64,000 bases of DNA from DMER01 sp003451645 (GTDB lineage: Bacteria > Pseudomonadota > Alphaproteobacteria > Micropepsales > Micropepsaceae): contig DALYLR010000004.1 in NCBI GenBank assembly GCA_031976175.1, positions 60,254 to 124,253 of the forward strand, read 5' to 3'. Of the stretch, positions 53,407-62,092 are shown piece by piece. The notes under the pieces were generated by a model that searched no databases, had not been told where the DNA came from, and saw nothing but the letters and a program-made list of their open reading frames with translations. Positions within the stretch are counted from its first letter, which is position 1, and the number at the start of each line of letters is the position of its first letter. The position numbers were made by a program, and so were the translations under genes.

Positions 53407-53814
53407 TCAGCGTTTCGCGAGCAGATCTCTAATTTCCGCGAGCAGTTTCACATCGGCTGGCGGCTCCGCAGGCGCTGCCGGAGGTGGCGCTGACTTCAAT
53501 TTGTTCATGCCACGGACGATCAGGAACAGCACCCAGGCGATGATGATGAAGTTGATCACCACCGTGACGAAATTGCCCCACGCCAGTACGGCGCCTTCCT
53601 TCTTCGCTTCCGCCAGGACGGTCGACTTGACCGTATCGTTCAACGCAAAGAAATTGTTTGAAAAATCGACATTCCCCAGCGCACCGATCAGCGGCATGAT
53701 CATATCACCCACCATCGAGTCCACGATCTTCCCAAAGGCCGCACCGATAATCACGCCGATGGCCAGATCGACCACATTGCCCTTAAGTGCAAACTCTCTG
53801 AATTCCTTGAGCAT
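53407..53814 (-). CDS. mscL: Large-conductance mechanosensitive channel MscL
   Basis: 135 residues. MLKEFREFALKGNVVDLAIGVIIGAAFGKIVDSMVGDMIMPLIG forms the first helix and pore, and the second helix is VTVVINFIIIAWVLFLIVRGMNKL, followed by the cytoplasmic helix with Pro/Ala spacer. The channel opens on membrane stretch under hypo-osmotic shock. Length and motifs are standard. Confidence 0.97.
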   Translation of the reverse strand: MLKEFREFALKGNVVDLAIGVIIGAAFGKIVDSMVGDMIMPLIGALGNVDFSNNFFALNDTVKSTVLAEAKKEGAVLAWGNFVTVVINFIIIAWVLFLIVRGMNKLKSAPPPAAPAEPPADVKLLAEIRDLLAKR

Positions 53815-53992
53815 CCAAGCCTCCGGTTTTTGTTGAGTAACAAAGCCTGGCCAGGAATCATCCGGCCACCACTCTATACTCCCAAGAAAACTGGGCGCGT
53901 AAAGCCGTGTTTTCGATGTGGCGATGGGCTGGATTTGCCTAAAGGCGCAATCTGCGATTGGCGAATGCGCTACTCTACCTCAGTAACGTCAA

Positions 53993-54826
53993 TTACGCCA
54001 TCTTGGGGACAATGAGCGAGGCGTCGAGGCGCTCCTTGAACCAGTTAAGCCGCCAGCACAGATGCGGGCCCGTGGCGCGCCCGGTCTTGCCGACAAGGCC
54101 GATCAGATCGCCCTTGGCGAGCGTTTGCCCTACCGCCACGTCAAGCCTGGACAAATGCAGATAGGAGGTCGACACGCCAAAGCCGTGATCCAGGATCACT
54201 GTCCCGCCCGTGTAATAGAGGTCCTTCTCTGCCATGCGGACTATCGCGCCTTGCGGGGCGAGCAAGGGTGTACCTTCCGCCGCCGCGACATCGATCCCAT
54301 AATGGGGCTGGCGCTCCTCACCATTGAGGATACGGCGTGAGCCATAAACGCCCGTGATAGTGCCCCGCACTGGCCAGGCGAACTCGCCCGCAAACCACTC
54401 CTCATTCGTGTCATGCGCGCGAGCGGCACCGATGAGCTGATTGTCCCGCTTGATCCGGGCCGCGACCGATTTGTCGGGCGTCACAAATTTGCCCGGCAAT
54501 TGATTGATCCGCTGAACCCGATACTCACGAATGGCGATGGGCAGCGAAAAGCTCTCGGCTTGCGCACCGGGCGCTTGCACGCTCAGCCGGATTGGCGTCT
54601 TGCGGTCCCAGGCCACACCAAAGACGTAATGGCCATTGCCGGAGACGCGTAAGCGGCGTCCATCGGCGAGCACCACAGCGCCGGGCACTGTCTGCCCACG
54701 GAGCAACGCGCCTTGGGTCAGAGGGCCCTGCACGGGCGTGTCCGCCGCCGCGGCGGGCCCCATCGCCACAAGCGCCAGCCCGCCCGCGCCCAAGCCAAAG
54801 ACCTGCCGCCGGTCAAGCATGCTCAT
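53993..54826 (-). CDS. Secreted M23-family metallopeptidase (LytM-like)
   Basis: 277 residues from ATG 54826, overlapping the DUF2093 stop by 4 bases. A twin-arginine-like signal (LDRRQVFGLGAGGLALVAMG) precedes a beta-rich N-domain and the LytM domain: GVYGSRRILNGEERQPHYGIDVAAAEGTPLLAPQGAIV with the zinc His/Asp pair, and GPHLCWRLNW in place of the usual HxH...LHxE segment. ILDHGFGVSTSYLHLSRLDV holds further zinc ligands. It probably cleaves peptidoglycan crosslinks, or regulates amidases if metal ligands are incomplete. Membership is clear, activity less so. Confidence 0.85.
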   Translation of the reverse strand: MSMLDRRQVFGLGAGGLALVAMGPAAAADTPVQGPLTQGALLRGQTVPGAVVLADGRRLRVSGNGHYVFGVAWDRKTPIRLSVQAPGAQAESFSLPIAIREYRVQRINQLPGKFVTPDKSVAARIKRDNQLIGAARAHDTNEEWFAGEFAWPVRGTITGVYGSRRILNGEERQPHYGIDVAAAEGTPLLAPQGAIVRMAEKDLYYTGGTVILDHGFGVSTSYLHLSRLDVAVGQTLAKGDLIGLVGKTGRATGPHLCWRLNWFKERLDASLIVPKMA

Positions 54827-55044
54827 GCCTGGCCCTCTTTGCGCAATTGCTGAAAGCGCTCCATCGCCTCCGCATGGCCCGCATAGGCCTCCTGACGGTC
54901 GACATTCCAATAGCGCAGATCGTCGATCGCGATTTGCTTGCCCGTCATCGCGCAGATCACATAAGCGCCCGGGACCAGGATCCGGAACTCGCCATCGAGA
55001 TATTCCACTTTCGCCAGGCCGCTGGCGCGGTCCATGAAATTCAT
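54823..55044 (-). CDS. DUF2093 protein
   Basis: 73 residues: KVEYLDGEFRILVPGAYVICAMTGKQIAIDDLRYWNVDRQEAY is the alphaproteobacteria-specific DUF2093 pattern, with a single Cys and a charged helical C-terminus. Usually found near xseA, as here (53 bases upstream). Function unknown. Confidence 0.85.
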   Translation of the reverse strand: MNFMDRASGLAKVEYLDGEFRILVPGAYVICAMTGKQIAIDDLRYWNVDRQEAYAGHAEAMERFQQLRKEGQA

Positions 55045-55096
55045 ATGGGTTCAGCCTTTTTTGTTTCGCAGGTACTCTATAGCGGCAGGCTCGGGC

Positions 55097-56545
55097 TTAG
55101 AAGAGGTCGCCTTGCGTTTTTGTGGGCAGGCGCTTGGCCGCTGCCGCAGGCTTAGCCTTGGACGGGGTCTCCTGCGCACCTTCAATCCGTGCCTGTGCCT
55201 CGCCATCATGGAGCGTCAGGCGCACCTCTTGGCCTGCCTCCAAGCCCAAGCGCGACCGGATCAGCTGGCCGTGCCCATCCCGTATAAGAGCAAAGCCGCG
55301 CGCCAGCGTCGCCTTGTGGCTCAAGGCCTCCAGCATCTTGGCGGCGGTGTTAAGGCGGGTCAGGCGCTCCTCATTGCGGCGGGTTGCGGCAGCGCCGCTG
55401 CGGCTCGCCAGCTCGCTGATCCGCAGCCCATGGCGCTGAATGGCCTGCAGCAAGGGCTGGGCAGTGAGGCGCGCGGAGGCTTGGCCCAGGCGCCCTGCAT
55501 AGCGCTGCACCATCAGGGCGAGGCTCGAACCCAGCCGGCCGCTTGCGGTATCCAGTCTTTGGCGCGGGATCGCCAGCAACGCTTCGGCCGCTGGCATCGC
55601 GCGCGACAGATCGGACAAGCGCTGGCGCAAGACCTCCAACCGGCGCAGCGGCGCGCCTTCAAGGCGGCCTGCCAAATCACGTGTCTTGGCCAATAGGTCG
55701 ATGCGCACTGGCACGGCCAGCTCCGCGGCCGCCGTCGGCGTTGGTGCCCTCACATCGCTCGCATAATCGATCAAGGTCGTATCGGTCTCATGCCCCACCG
55801 CCGAGATCAGCGGGATCGCGCTTGCCGCCGCCGCACGCACCACGATCTCCTCATTGAAGGCCCAGAGATCCTCAATGGAGCCGCCGCCGCGAGCCACGAT
55901 CAGCACATCGGGCCTTGGCAGGCCTGCTTTGGGAAAGGCATTGAAGCCCGCAATCGCTGCCGCCACCTCGCCTGCCGCTTTCTCTCCCTGCACCGTCACG
56001 GGCCAGACGAGAACATGGCGCGGAAAGCGGTCATTCAGGCGATGCAGGATATCCCGGATCACGGCCCCCGTGGGCGAAGTGATAACCCCAATCGTCTCAG
56101 GCAGATAGGGCAAAGGCTTCTTGCGCCCCGCGTCAAACAACCCTTCCGCCGCCAATGTGCGCTTGCGCTCCTCCAGGAGTGCGAGCAAGGCCCCAACGCC
56201 CGCAGGCTCAAGTGCCTCAACAATGATCTGATAGCCAGACTTGCCGGGATAGGTCGTGATGCGGCCGATAGCTACAACCTCCAAGCCCTCTTGCGGCTTG
56301 AATTTGAGCTTCTGGAACACGCCCTTGAAACACACTGCGTCCAGCTTGGCCGTTTCATCCTTCAGTGCGAAATAGGCATGACCCGAGGCGTGCGGCCCGC
56401 GATAGCCCGAGATCTCGCCCCGCACCCGCACGTACGGAAACGCCTCTTCCACGGTGCGCTTGAGCGCGATGGACAACTCCCCCACCGAAAATTCAGGGAG
56501 GTTGATGCGGGGGGCTGGAGGTGATTCCGTCGATGCTTCTGGCAT
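55097..56545 (-). CDS. xseA: Exodeoxyribonuclease VII large subunit XseA
   Basis: 482 residues from ATG 56545 (a TTG at 56581 would add 12). The OB-fold N-domain (FSVGELSIALKRTVEEAFPYVRVRGEISGYRGPHASGHAYFALKD) is followed by the catalytic core TSPTGAVIRDILHRLNDRFP, VLIVARGGGSIEDLWAFNEE and ISAVGHETDTTLIDYASDVRAPTPTAAAEL, then a long coiled-coil region and C-terminal tail. It degrades single-stranded DNA with XseB, not found here. Confidence 0.96.
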   Translation of the reverse strand: MPEASTESPPAPRINLPEFSVGELSIALKRTVEEAFPYVRVRGEISGYRGPHASGHAYFALKDETAKLDAVCFKGVFQKLKFKPQEGLEVVAIGRITTYPGKSGYQIIVEALEPAGVGALLALLEERKRTLAAEGLFDAGRKKPLPYLPETIGVITSPTGAVIRDILHRLNDRFPRHVLVWPVTVQGEKAAGEVAAAIAGFNAFPKAGLPRPDVLIVARGGGSIEDLWAFNEEIVVRAAAASAIPLISAVGHETDTTLIDYASDVRAPTPTAAAELAVPVRIDLLAKTRDLAGRLEGAPLRRLEVLRQRLSDLSRAMPAAEALLAIPRQRLDTASGRLGSSLALMVQRYAGRLGQASARLTAQPLLQAIQRHGLRISELASRSGAAATRRNEERLTRLNTAAKMLEALSHKATLARGFALIRDGHGQLIRSRLGLEAGQEVRLTLHDGEAQARIEGAQETPSKAKPAAAAKRLPTKTQGDLF

Positions 56546-56739
56546 TCGTCCGTTATTAGGGTTGGCGGCGCCAAAAATCAAAGCGATCCTATCAGAGAAA
56601 GGGACTGCTGCGGGCCGGGCCTAGCTGCATTTTTACTTGATGTTCACCAATGCAGGGCATACCTTCATTATGCGGTTGGGAGGTCCGCCACTAGCGGGCC
56701 GTTGGGGACAGGTACTCCACCCGGCCGCCTCATATCTCC

Positions 56740-57471
56740 ATGCACCTACTTTATCTTGACGATTCGGGTTCGGTTGGCAACGCAGCCGACAAACACGTCA
56801 TTCTGGCAGGCTTGTCAGTCTTTGAACGGCAACCCCATTGGCTGTCGCTCCAACTTGATAGATTGGCTGCAGACATTTGGCCGAGTGAACCGGAAGCGCT
56901 CGAATTTCGTGGCGTTGATATGCTATCCGGCCGCAAACACTGGCGAGGCGTCCCACGCAGTGAACGCGAACAGGCCTACCGCACGGTCCTCTCAACCTTG
57001 ACGTCGCGCGACCAAATTAGATTGTTCGGTGCCGCGATCCACAAAGGGTCAGTCTCGCCCTTGGATCCTATGGAGCAAGCGTTCGAGCAAGTTTGCAGCC
57101 GCTTTGACAAATATTTGGGGCGGCGGCACCGGCAAAGCGACACCCAACGTGGCCTGATCATTTTGGACAAGTCGGCTTACGAAACGTCGCTGCAGGGACT
57201 TGCCAACAATTTCCGGAAGCGGGGTTACCAATGGGGGCGCCTCAACAATTTGAGCGAGGTCCCGCTTTTCGTCGATTCAAAGGCCTCTCGGATGATCCAG
57301 TACGCTGACCTCATCGCGCACGCCATTCGGCGCTATTACGATGGCGGGGACGCCACTTACTTCGACCTCATCGCCAGGCAATTCGACACGGAGGGCGATG
57401 TGCTCCACGGTCTCGTGCATCGCCGCCCAAAGGACATGGCTTGCCCTTGCTTTGCGTGCAAAGCGCGGTAA
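56740..57471 (+). CDS. DUF3800 protein (putative RNase H-fold)
   Basis: 243 residues. MHLLYLDDSGSVGNAADKHVILAGLSVFE is the DUF3800 start, with acidic residues in LDDSG, RGVDMLSG, LIILDKSAYE, VDSKASRMIQYADLIAHAIRRYY and a Cys-rich end CPCFACKAR. The acidic residues in DDSG, LDKS and QYADL suggest an RNase H-like nuclease, as inferred for this family. DUF3800 genes often lie in accessory and defence regions. Here it precedes purD by about 45 bases, but composition does not stand out. Confidence 0.8.
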   Translation: MHLLYLDDSGSVGNAADKHVILAGLSVFERQPHWLSLQLDRLAADIWPSEPEALEFRGVDMLSGRKHWRGVPRSEREQAYRTVLSTLTSRDQIRLFGAAIHKGSVSPLDPMEQAFEQVCSRFDKYLGRRHRQSDTQRGLIILDKSAYETSLQGLANNFRKRGYQWGRLNNLSEVPLFVDSKASRMIQYADLIAHAIRRYYDGGDATYFDLIARQFDTEGDVLHGLVHRRPKDMACPCFACKAR

Positions 57472-57516
57472 CGTCCGACGCAGGCTCTGGTCAATCGTTC
57501 ATGTCTGATTCCCCCC

Positions 57517-58796
57517 ATGCGCATTCTCATTATCGGTTCTGGCGCGCGCGAGCATGCGCTGGCCTGGAAAGTCAGGCAGTCACCGCTCTGCACTGCCTTG
57601 TTCTGCGCGCCCGGCAATGCAGGCATCGCAAGCCTCGCCGAATGCGCCGCCACAGGCGTCATGGATTTCGAAGGGCTGATCGCCTTTGCCCGCGCCAAGG
57701 CGATCGACCTGACCATTGTTGGCCCCGACGATCCGCTCGCGGGCGGGATTGTCGACGCGTTCGAGGCTGCAGGGCTCAAGATTTTCGGCCCCACCCGCGC
57801 CGCGGCCCGGCTCGAATCCTCCAAGGCCTTTGTCAAGGCGCTGGCGCATGACCAGGGCATCCCCTGCGCGCGGTCCGCCACCTTCACCGATGAGGCCGCC
57901 GCCCATGCCTATCTCGCGAGCTTGGCGCCGCCTTATGTGATCAAGGCCGATGGCCTGGCACAAGGCAAAGGCGTCGTGATCGCCTCCACCTTGGCCGAGG
58001 CCCGCGAGGCGGTCACCGCTATGCTGAGCGGCGCCTTTGGCGAGGCCGGGCGCACCCTCGTGATCGAGGAGTTCCTGACCGGCGAGGAGGCGAGCTTCTT
58101 CGTGCTCTGCGATGGCACCACGGCCGTGCCATTGGGTGCCGCGCAGGATCACAAGCGCGCCTTCGATGGCGATCAGGGTCCCAATACGGGCGGCATGGGC
58201 ACCTATAGCCCCGCGCCCGTGTTCACCCCCGACCATGAGGCCTTCACGATGGCCCGCATTGTGCGCCCCACACTTTCCGCCATGGCCGCCATGGGCGCCC
58301 CTTTCCGCGGCATCTTGTTTGTGGGTCTGATGATTGGCCCTGAAGGTCCCAAACTGATCGAGTTCAACGCGCGCTTCGGCGATCCGGAGTGTCAGTCGCT
58401 GATGGTCCGCCTGGAGAGTGATTTGCTGGAGGGCATGCTCGCCGCCCTTGACGGCCGCCTCGACACCTGGGCGCCGTTGTGGAGCCCGGACGCTGCCGTC
58501 ACCGTGGTCATGGCCACGAAGGGTTACCCAGGCACCTATCCCAAGGGAACGGTCATCGAGGGGACCGAGCGGGCCACCGCTCTGCCCGGCATCCACCTCT
58601 TCCACGCCACCACCGCGCGCGATGCGGCCGGCCACCTCACCGCTCAGGGCGGGCGNNNNNNNNNNCCTTGAGCCTCACTGCCCGCGCAGCCACGCTCGCC
58701 CAAGCTCGCGCGCAGGCCTATGCCGCCGCGCGCCTAATCACCTGGCCGGAGGGCTTCTACCGCACCGACATCGCGGCAAAGGCGATGGAGGCGTGA
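57517..58796 (+). CDS. purD: Phosphoribosylamine-glycine ligase PurD (frame broken only by a gap)
   Basis: About 425 residues. MRILIIGSGAREHALAWKV, the ATP-grasp region YVIKADGLAQGKGVVIA, EEFLTGEEASFFVLCDG, GPNTGGMGTYSPAPVF and LIEFNARFGDPECQ are conserved. Ten N (58656-58665) sit in the C-terminal domain after LTAQGGR and the frame resumes with LSLTARAATLAQARAQAYAAARLITWPEGFYRTDI. A true gap of 2 bases or 2 plus a multiple of 3 keeps the gene intact. It makes GAR in purine synthesis. Confidence 0.94.
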
Positions 58797-58812
58797 GCGC
58801 GGGCGCCCTCGC

Positions 58813-59199
58813 TCACCAGACCTCAAGGCCCAGGCCTGGCACGTCCGCGAAGTCTTGCGGGTTGCGCGTCGCCAGCGCCACCTGATGCACCAAGGCTTGC
58901 GCCGCGATCATGCGGTCCAAGAGCTTGCGCCGCGAATACCCCGCTGCCGCCACGATCCGGCCATAGGCCTGCGCGCACGGCTCGTCGAACGCCACAGTCG
59001 CAAAGGCTGCCACCATCGCGTCCAGCCGCCGCCGCCGGATCGCGGCATTGTCCGGATCGCGCATGAGGCCGCCCTCGAGTTCCACACGCACAATCACCGG
59101 CAACAGGATCTGCGTCTCGACCCTTTCGACCCGCGCCATGACCACGTCATCGCCGTCGCGAACCAAGATCGCGATCCTTGTATCCAACATGATGGACAT
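58813..59199 (-). CDS. VapC-type PIN-domain toxin
   Basis: 128 residues. MLDTRIAILVRDGDD with the first catalytic Asp, VRVELEGGL with the Glu, LLDRMIAAQAL with the second Asp and ATRNPQDF with the last acidic residue follow the VapC pattern. PIN toxins cleave tRNA or rRNA. The gene is coupled to the antitoxin 2 bases upstream on the same strand. Confidence 0.88.
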   Translation of the reverse strand: MSIMLDTRIAILVRDGDDVVMARVERVETQILLPVIVRVELEGGLMRDPDNAAIRRRRLDAMVAAFATVAFDEPCAQAYGRIVAAAGYSRRKLLDRMIAAQALVHQVALATRNPQDFADVPGLGLEVW

Positions 59200-59201
59200 G
59201 A

Positions 59202-59444
59202 CTAAAGACCCGCCGGCTTGGGGATCTCATCCGTGTCGCGGCGTTCAATCGCGGACGGCTTTGGCATGGCCCGCAATTGCGCGACCAATTCTTGATTGCT
59301 GATCTTTGGTGCCCGGTAGATTCTCAGCGTCTCGCCAGAGGTCTCGATGACAACCTCTGTGCCAATGCCAAAGGCAACCTCCTTCGGCAAGCGAATCGCC
59401 TCGCTATTGCCGCTCTGAAAGGTCTTGGTCTTGATGATGCCCAT
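59202..59444 (-). CDS. VapB-type antitoxin (AbrB-like)
   Basis: 80 residues from ATG 59444. KTKTFQSGNSEAIRLPKEVAFGIGTEVVIETSGETLRIY is the SpoVT/AbrB swapped-hairpin DNA-binding domain of VapB, followed by a toxin-binding tail rich in charged residues and Pro. It probably represses its own operon with VapC. Confidence 0.87.
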   Translation of the reverse strand: MGIIKTKTFQSGNSEAIRLPKEVAFGIGTEVVIETSGETLRIYRAPKISNQELVAQLRAMPKPSAIERRDTDEIPKPAGL

Positions 59445-59639
59445 AGCTCTCACTACTTCGTATATTCATGTATATACATCAGTGCGAGCGTAATGGCAAG
59501 CCGCGTCCGTTTGCCGAAAACCTCTCAACTCATTTTGGGTGAGGAGGGCCTTGGCGGCTTGGCGCTTTGGCGTGAGACCAATAACCCAATAACGCCCGTA
59601 GGGATGTAACCGCCTCGCCATCCATGCTAGTCTGCCGCT

Positions 59640-59921
59640 ATGACCATCACTTTGAGCCCCTCCGAACAGGCCTGGATCGCGGACGCCCTTGCGCGTGGCC
59701 ATTTCTCGACTGAGGACGCGGCCGTGCGCGCGCTCCTGGCACGGGGGATGGCTGCCTTCGACGATGAGGCTCTGGCGGCACAGGAGCAAGACCCGGCCGA
59801 GATCGCGCGCCTGCGCGCACTCCTTGCTGCGGCGGACGCAGAGATCGATCAAGGCCTCGGCATCCCGCTGGAGGAGCACAACGCGCGCATGCGAGCCATT
59901 CTCAATCGGCTGCAGCCTTAG
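59640..59921 (+). CDS. ParD-like antitoxin
   Basis: 93 residues. ITLSPSEQAWIADALARGHFSTEDAAVRALLARGMA is a ribbon-helix-helix ParD-type start, followed by an acidic helical region ending LEEHNARMRAILNRL. It directly precedes and probably neutralises the toxin at 59922-60227. Confidence 0.8.
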   Translation: MTITLSPSEQAWIADALARGHFSTEDAAVRALLARGMAAFDDEALAAQEQDPAEIARLRALLAAADAEIDQGLGIPLEEHNARMRAILNRLQP

Positions 59922-60227
59922 GTGGCGACGCTAGTAATCTCCCGAGTAGCATCCGCGGACCAAGCGGACATTCTGCAGGACATCGGTCAAGCAGCCGGGG
60001 CCAATGTCGCTGAGACCTATCAAGATCGTTTCACGCAGCTGTTCTCAATCCTTGTGGTTCAGCCCGAGATCGGCGCGCCGCGGCCCGAACTTGGGAGGGC
60101 AGTGCGTCTGTGTTTGGTGCAGCCCTATAATGTCTATTACCGCTTCGACCGCGCGCGCGACGAGGTCCGCATTTTGCGCATCCTCCATGGCCGCCGGGAC
60201 ATCACACGAGGGATGATGACACCATGA
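59922..60227 (+). CDS. RelE/ParE-family toxin
   Basis: 101 residues with a GTG start immediately after the antitoxin stop. VISRVASADQADILQDIGQAAGANVAETYQDRFTQLFSILVVQPEIGAPRPELGRAVRLCLVQPYNVYYRFD...VRILRILHGRRDI is the ParE/RelE core. Such toxins poison gyrase or cut mRNA at the ribosome. It forms the second TA pair within 1.5 kb of the VapBC pair. Confidence 0.88.
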   Translation: MATLVISRVASADQADILQDIGQAAGANVAETYQDRFTQLFSILVVQPEIGAPRPELGRAVRLCLVQPYNVYYRFDRARDEVRILRILHGRRDITRGMMTP

Positions 60228-60352
60228 GGGCGGATGGGCCCGCCACCGCTGTTCAATAAGCAATTCTCACTTGGATAATACAGAGGGCACAATACTCAAT
60301 TCCTATCTAAAGTCTGCCCAAAGACCCGGCAGAGGCGTGAATTGCGTATTAT

Positions 60353-60420
60353 GTCCCAATATCTGATATGTCCCCATATCTGATGTCCCCATATCTCTCC
60401 CCCATATCTCCCCGCTTGGC
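60353..60420. repeat. Short direct repeats (ATATCTGATRTCCCC type)
   Basis: Within the 3' end of the decayed phage gene, CCCATATCT or a close variant recurs four times in about 60 bases, spaced 15-19 bases apart. This gives a small tandem array with no coding conservation. Confidence 0.6.
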
Positions 60421-60992
60421 GGCGCTCTGGACATCGAGCCGCTTCTTCAGCGCGACCTGTGGAACCAGAATGAACACGATGACGCTGGCCTGTCCGGTCT
60501 TGCGGCGATTGCGGGCTGCAAGCCCGCGCGTATTTATCCGGGCGTCGTCCGCGACCAGCAGCGAAGGACGGCCGCGCCGATAGACGAACCGAAGCTTCAG
60601 GCCGGTTCGCCGCTGCCAGCCTTCCGGCGTGATCTTTTCGCGCGAGCCAACGGCACTCCGTTCGCTCTTGCCCGCAGCGGTGGTCGGACGCCCAAGAACA
60701 GGCCGCGTGCTGAGCGGATCACCACGCCACGGTCAAAGGCATCGACGATCTTCGGCGCGCGCGACCGGACATAGGCTGCGGCCTCGGCACTCTCGCCCAC
60801 CTAGGGGAAGGTTTTTCCCCGCCATGTCCGTGACAGCCGTTCACCGAGCCCGGCCGCGACGACATCTTCGCGGAGATCCTGCTTCAGGCCATCAGCAGCG
60901 TCGCGCATCCCCGACGTGACAGCGCGTTCGATATCCTTCTCGGTTTCAGCAAAGGATTTGCAGAGGTCTGGACTCGGGAGGGTAAAGCGCAT
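60360..60992 (-). pseudogene. Decayed phage DUF6441-family gene
   Basis: Read on the minus strand, MRFTLPSPDLCKSFAETEKD...VVAAGLGERLSRTWRGKTFP is followed by an in-frame TAG (60803-60801), then VGESAEAAAYVRSRAPKIVDAFDRGVVIRSARGLFLGVR. A one-base deletion near 60680 shifts the frame, after which SREKITPEGWQRRTGLKLRFVYRRGRPSLLVADDAR...VFILVPQVALKKRLD continues in another frame. Together they rebuild a DUF6441 phage structural protein. The gene is dead and marks a vanished prophage. Confidence 0.8.
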
Positions 60993-61109
60993 TAGAAATT
61001 CAATCCCGATCTCGATCTTTGTAGCGCCTTTTAGCCAAGCCGAAATCGGTCGCTACCCCTGACATTACTGTGCCTGGTGTCTCCGCACGCAGTATATAGG
61101 TGGAGAAAC

Positions 61110-61898
61110 ATGTTATCGCGCAGGCAGTTGGACACAGCCAAAGACGCTCTCGCTAGCATAGACAAATTTTTGCATCATGCACTAATGCCGAGAATTCAGG
61201 GCTCGAAAGAGTTTGAACCCATGCGCGATTGCAGAGAAATCGTCGATGGAATCCAGACCCTTCAGTCTCTAGACGTGTTTTACGATAACTCGCAGCGCGT
61301 TGCACTTGATGTTATGACATCGGTTCTTCAGCGGAAATTCAACGTATTCCTTGATCAATTAAGAAAGGTTATCGCACTTCGAGCGAGTGGCAACGTCTCG
61401 AATGGGCCAGATGAAATTCTTGGGATCAATTCAAAACATCAAGAACTTTGCGCCGCATATAGGGAGAACGCAATTCAATTCGCTTCGACTCTATCCGACG
61501 ATACGCATAATTGGATGATAAAAAATCTGGGAGAGATTCACGTGGGCGACAAATACGAGATTTCTAACAACGGGCAAATCGGAGCCATTGGAACCAATGC
61601 CAAGGCGGAAGGCAACTTTTTTTCGCAGCGATGGTCAGAACTGGAATCTCAAGTCGATCTTGGCGAGCTGGCCTCGGAACTCGCTACACTTCGCGCGGAA
61701 CTTCGCAAATCAGCGTCAAGCGTCGAAGAAGATCAAGTCATAGCAAACATCGGGTCCGCCGAAAATGCCGCGAAACAAAAAGATGGCCCGTCCGCTCTCA
61801 AATTCTTGAAGGCTGCCGGCCAATGGGCGCTCGATGTTGCCACAAAAGTCGGCACCACCGTCGCCGCAAAGGCAATCGAAAACGCAATTTTGAAGTGA
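61110..61898 (+). CDS. Unknown protein with Gly-rich amyloid-like motif and helical C-domain
   Basis: 262 residues from ATG 61110 with GGTGGAG before it (a GTG at 61077 is an alternative). The DNA is AT-richer than the surroundings. The N-terminal ~150 residues are helical and unrecognised. Residues of about 155-180 read KYEISNNGQIGAIGTNAKAE, a Gly/Asn-rich repeat of the type I know from amyloid-signalling or RHIM-like adaptor motifs. After it comes a conserved-looking domain (VDLGELASELATLRAELRKSA ... AAKQKDGPSALKFLKAAGQWALDVATKVGTTVAAKAIENAI). This motif plus domain pair recurs as a C-terminal module on diverse bacterial proteins. Function unknown. Confidence 0.7.
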   Translation: MLSRRQLDTAKDALASIDKFLHHALMPRIQGSKEFEPMRDCREIVDGIQTLQSLDVFYDNSQRVALDVMTSVLQRKFNVFLDQLRKVIALRASGNVSNGPDEILGINSKHQELCAAYRENAIQFASTLSDDTHNWMIKNLGEIHVGDKYEISNNGQIGAIGTNAKAEGNFFSQRWSELESQVDLGELASELATLRAELRKSASSVEEDQVIANIGSAENAAKQKDGPSALKFLKAAGQWALDVATKVGTTVAAKAIENAILK

Positions 61899-61911
61899 AT
61901 TTCGCTGATCT

Positions 61912-62060
61912 TCACACCTTTAAAGCCTCGCAGGCCGAGACAAGCCCGATCGTATCGCCTATCGGCTCGCCGATGAAGTTGAAGGTTTCCGCGCCGATCA
62001 CGATCATATCACCCTCCGTGATCGTTGCCGCTTGCGAGCGCCTGATATCGATACCGACGG
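61912..62060 (-). pseudogene. Fragment of an unidentified, possibly phage, gene
   Basis: A minus-strand frame of about 50 codons (GIDIRRSQAATITEGDMIVIG, then ETFNFIGEPIGDTIGLVSACEAL) ends at 61912 and has plausible coding character. Its upstream part runs out of conserved sequence near the hydrolase gene. It lies next to the DUF6441 remnant and may come from the same lost prophage. Not identified. Confidence 0.3.
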
Positions 62061-62092
62061 TCGGCAACAGGCGAGTTTTGGGGACACTATAC

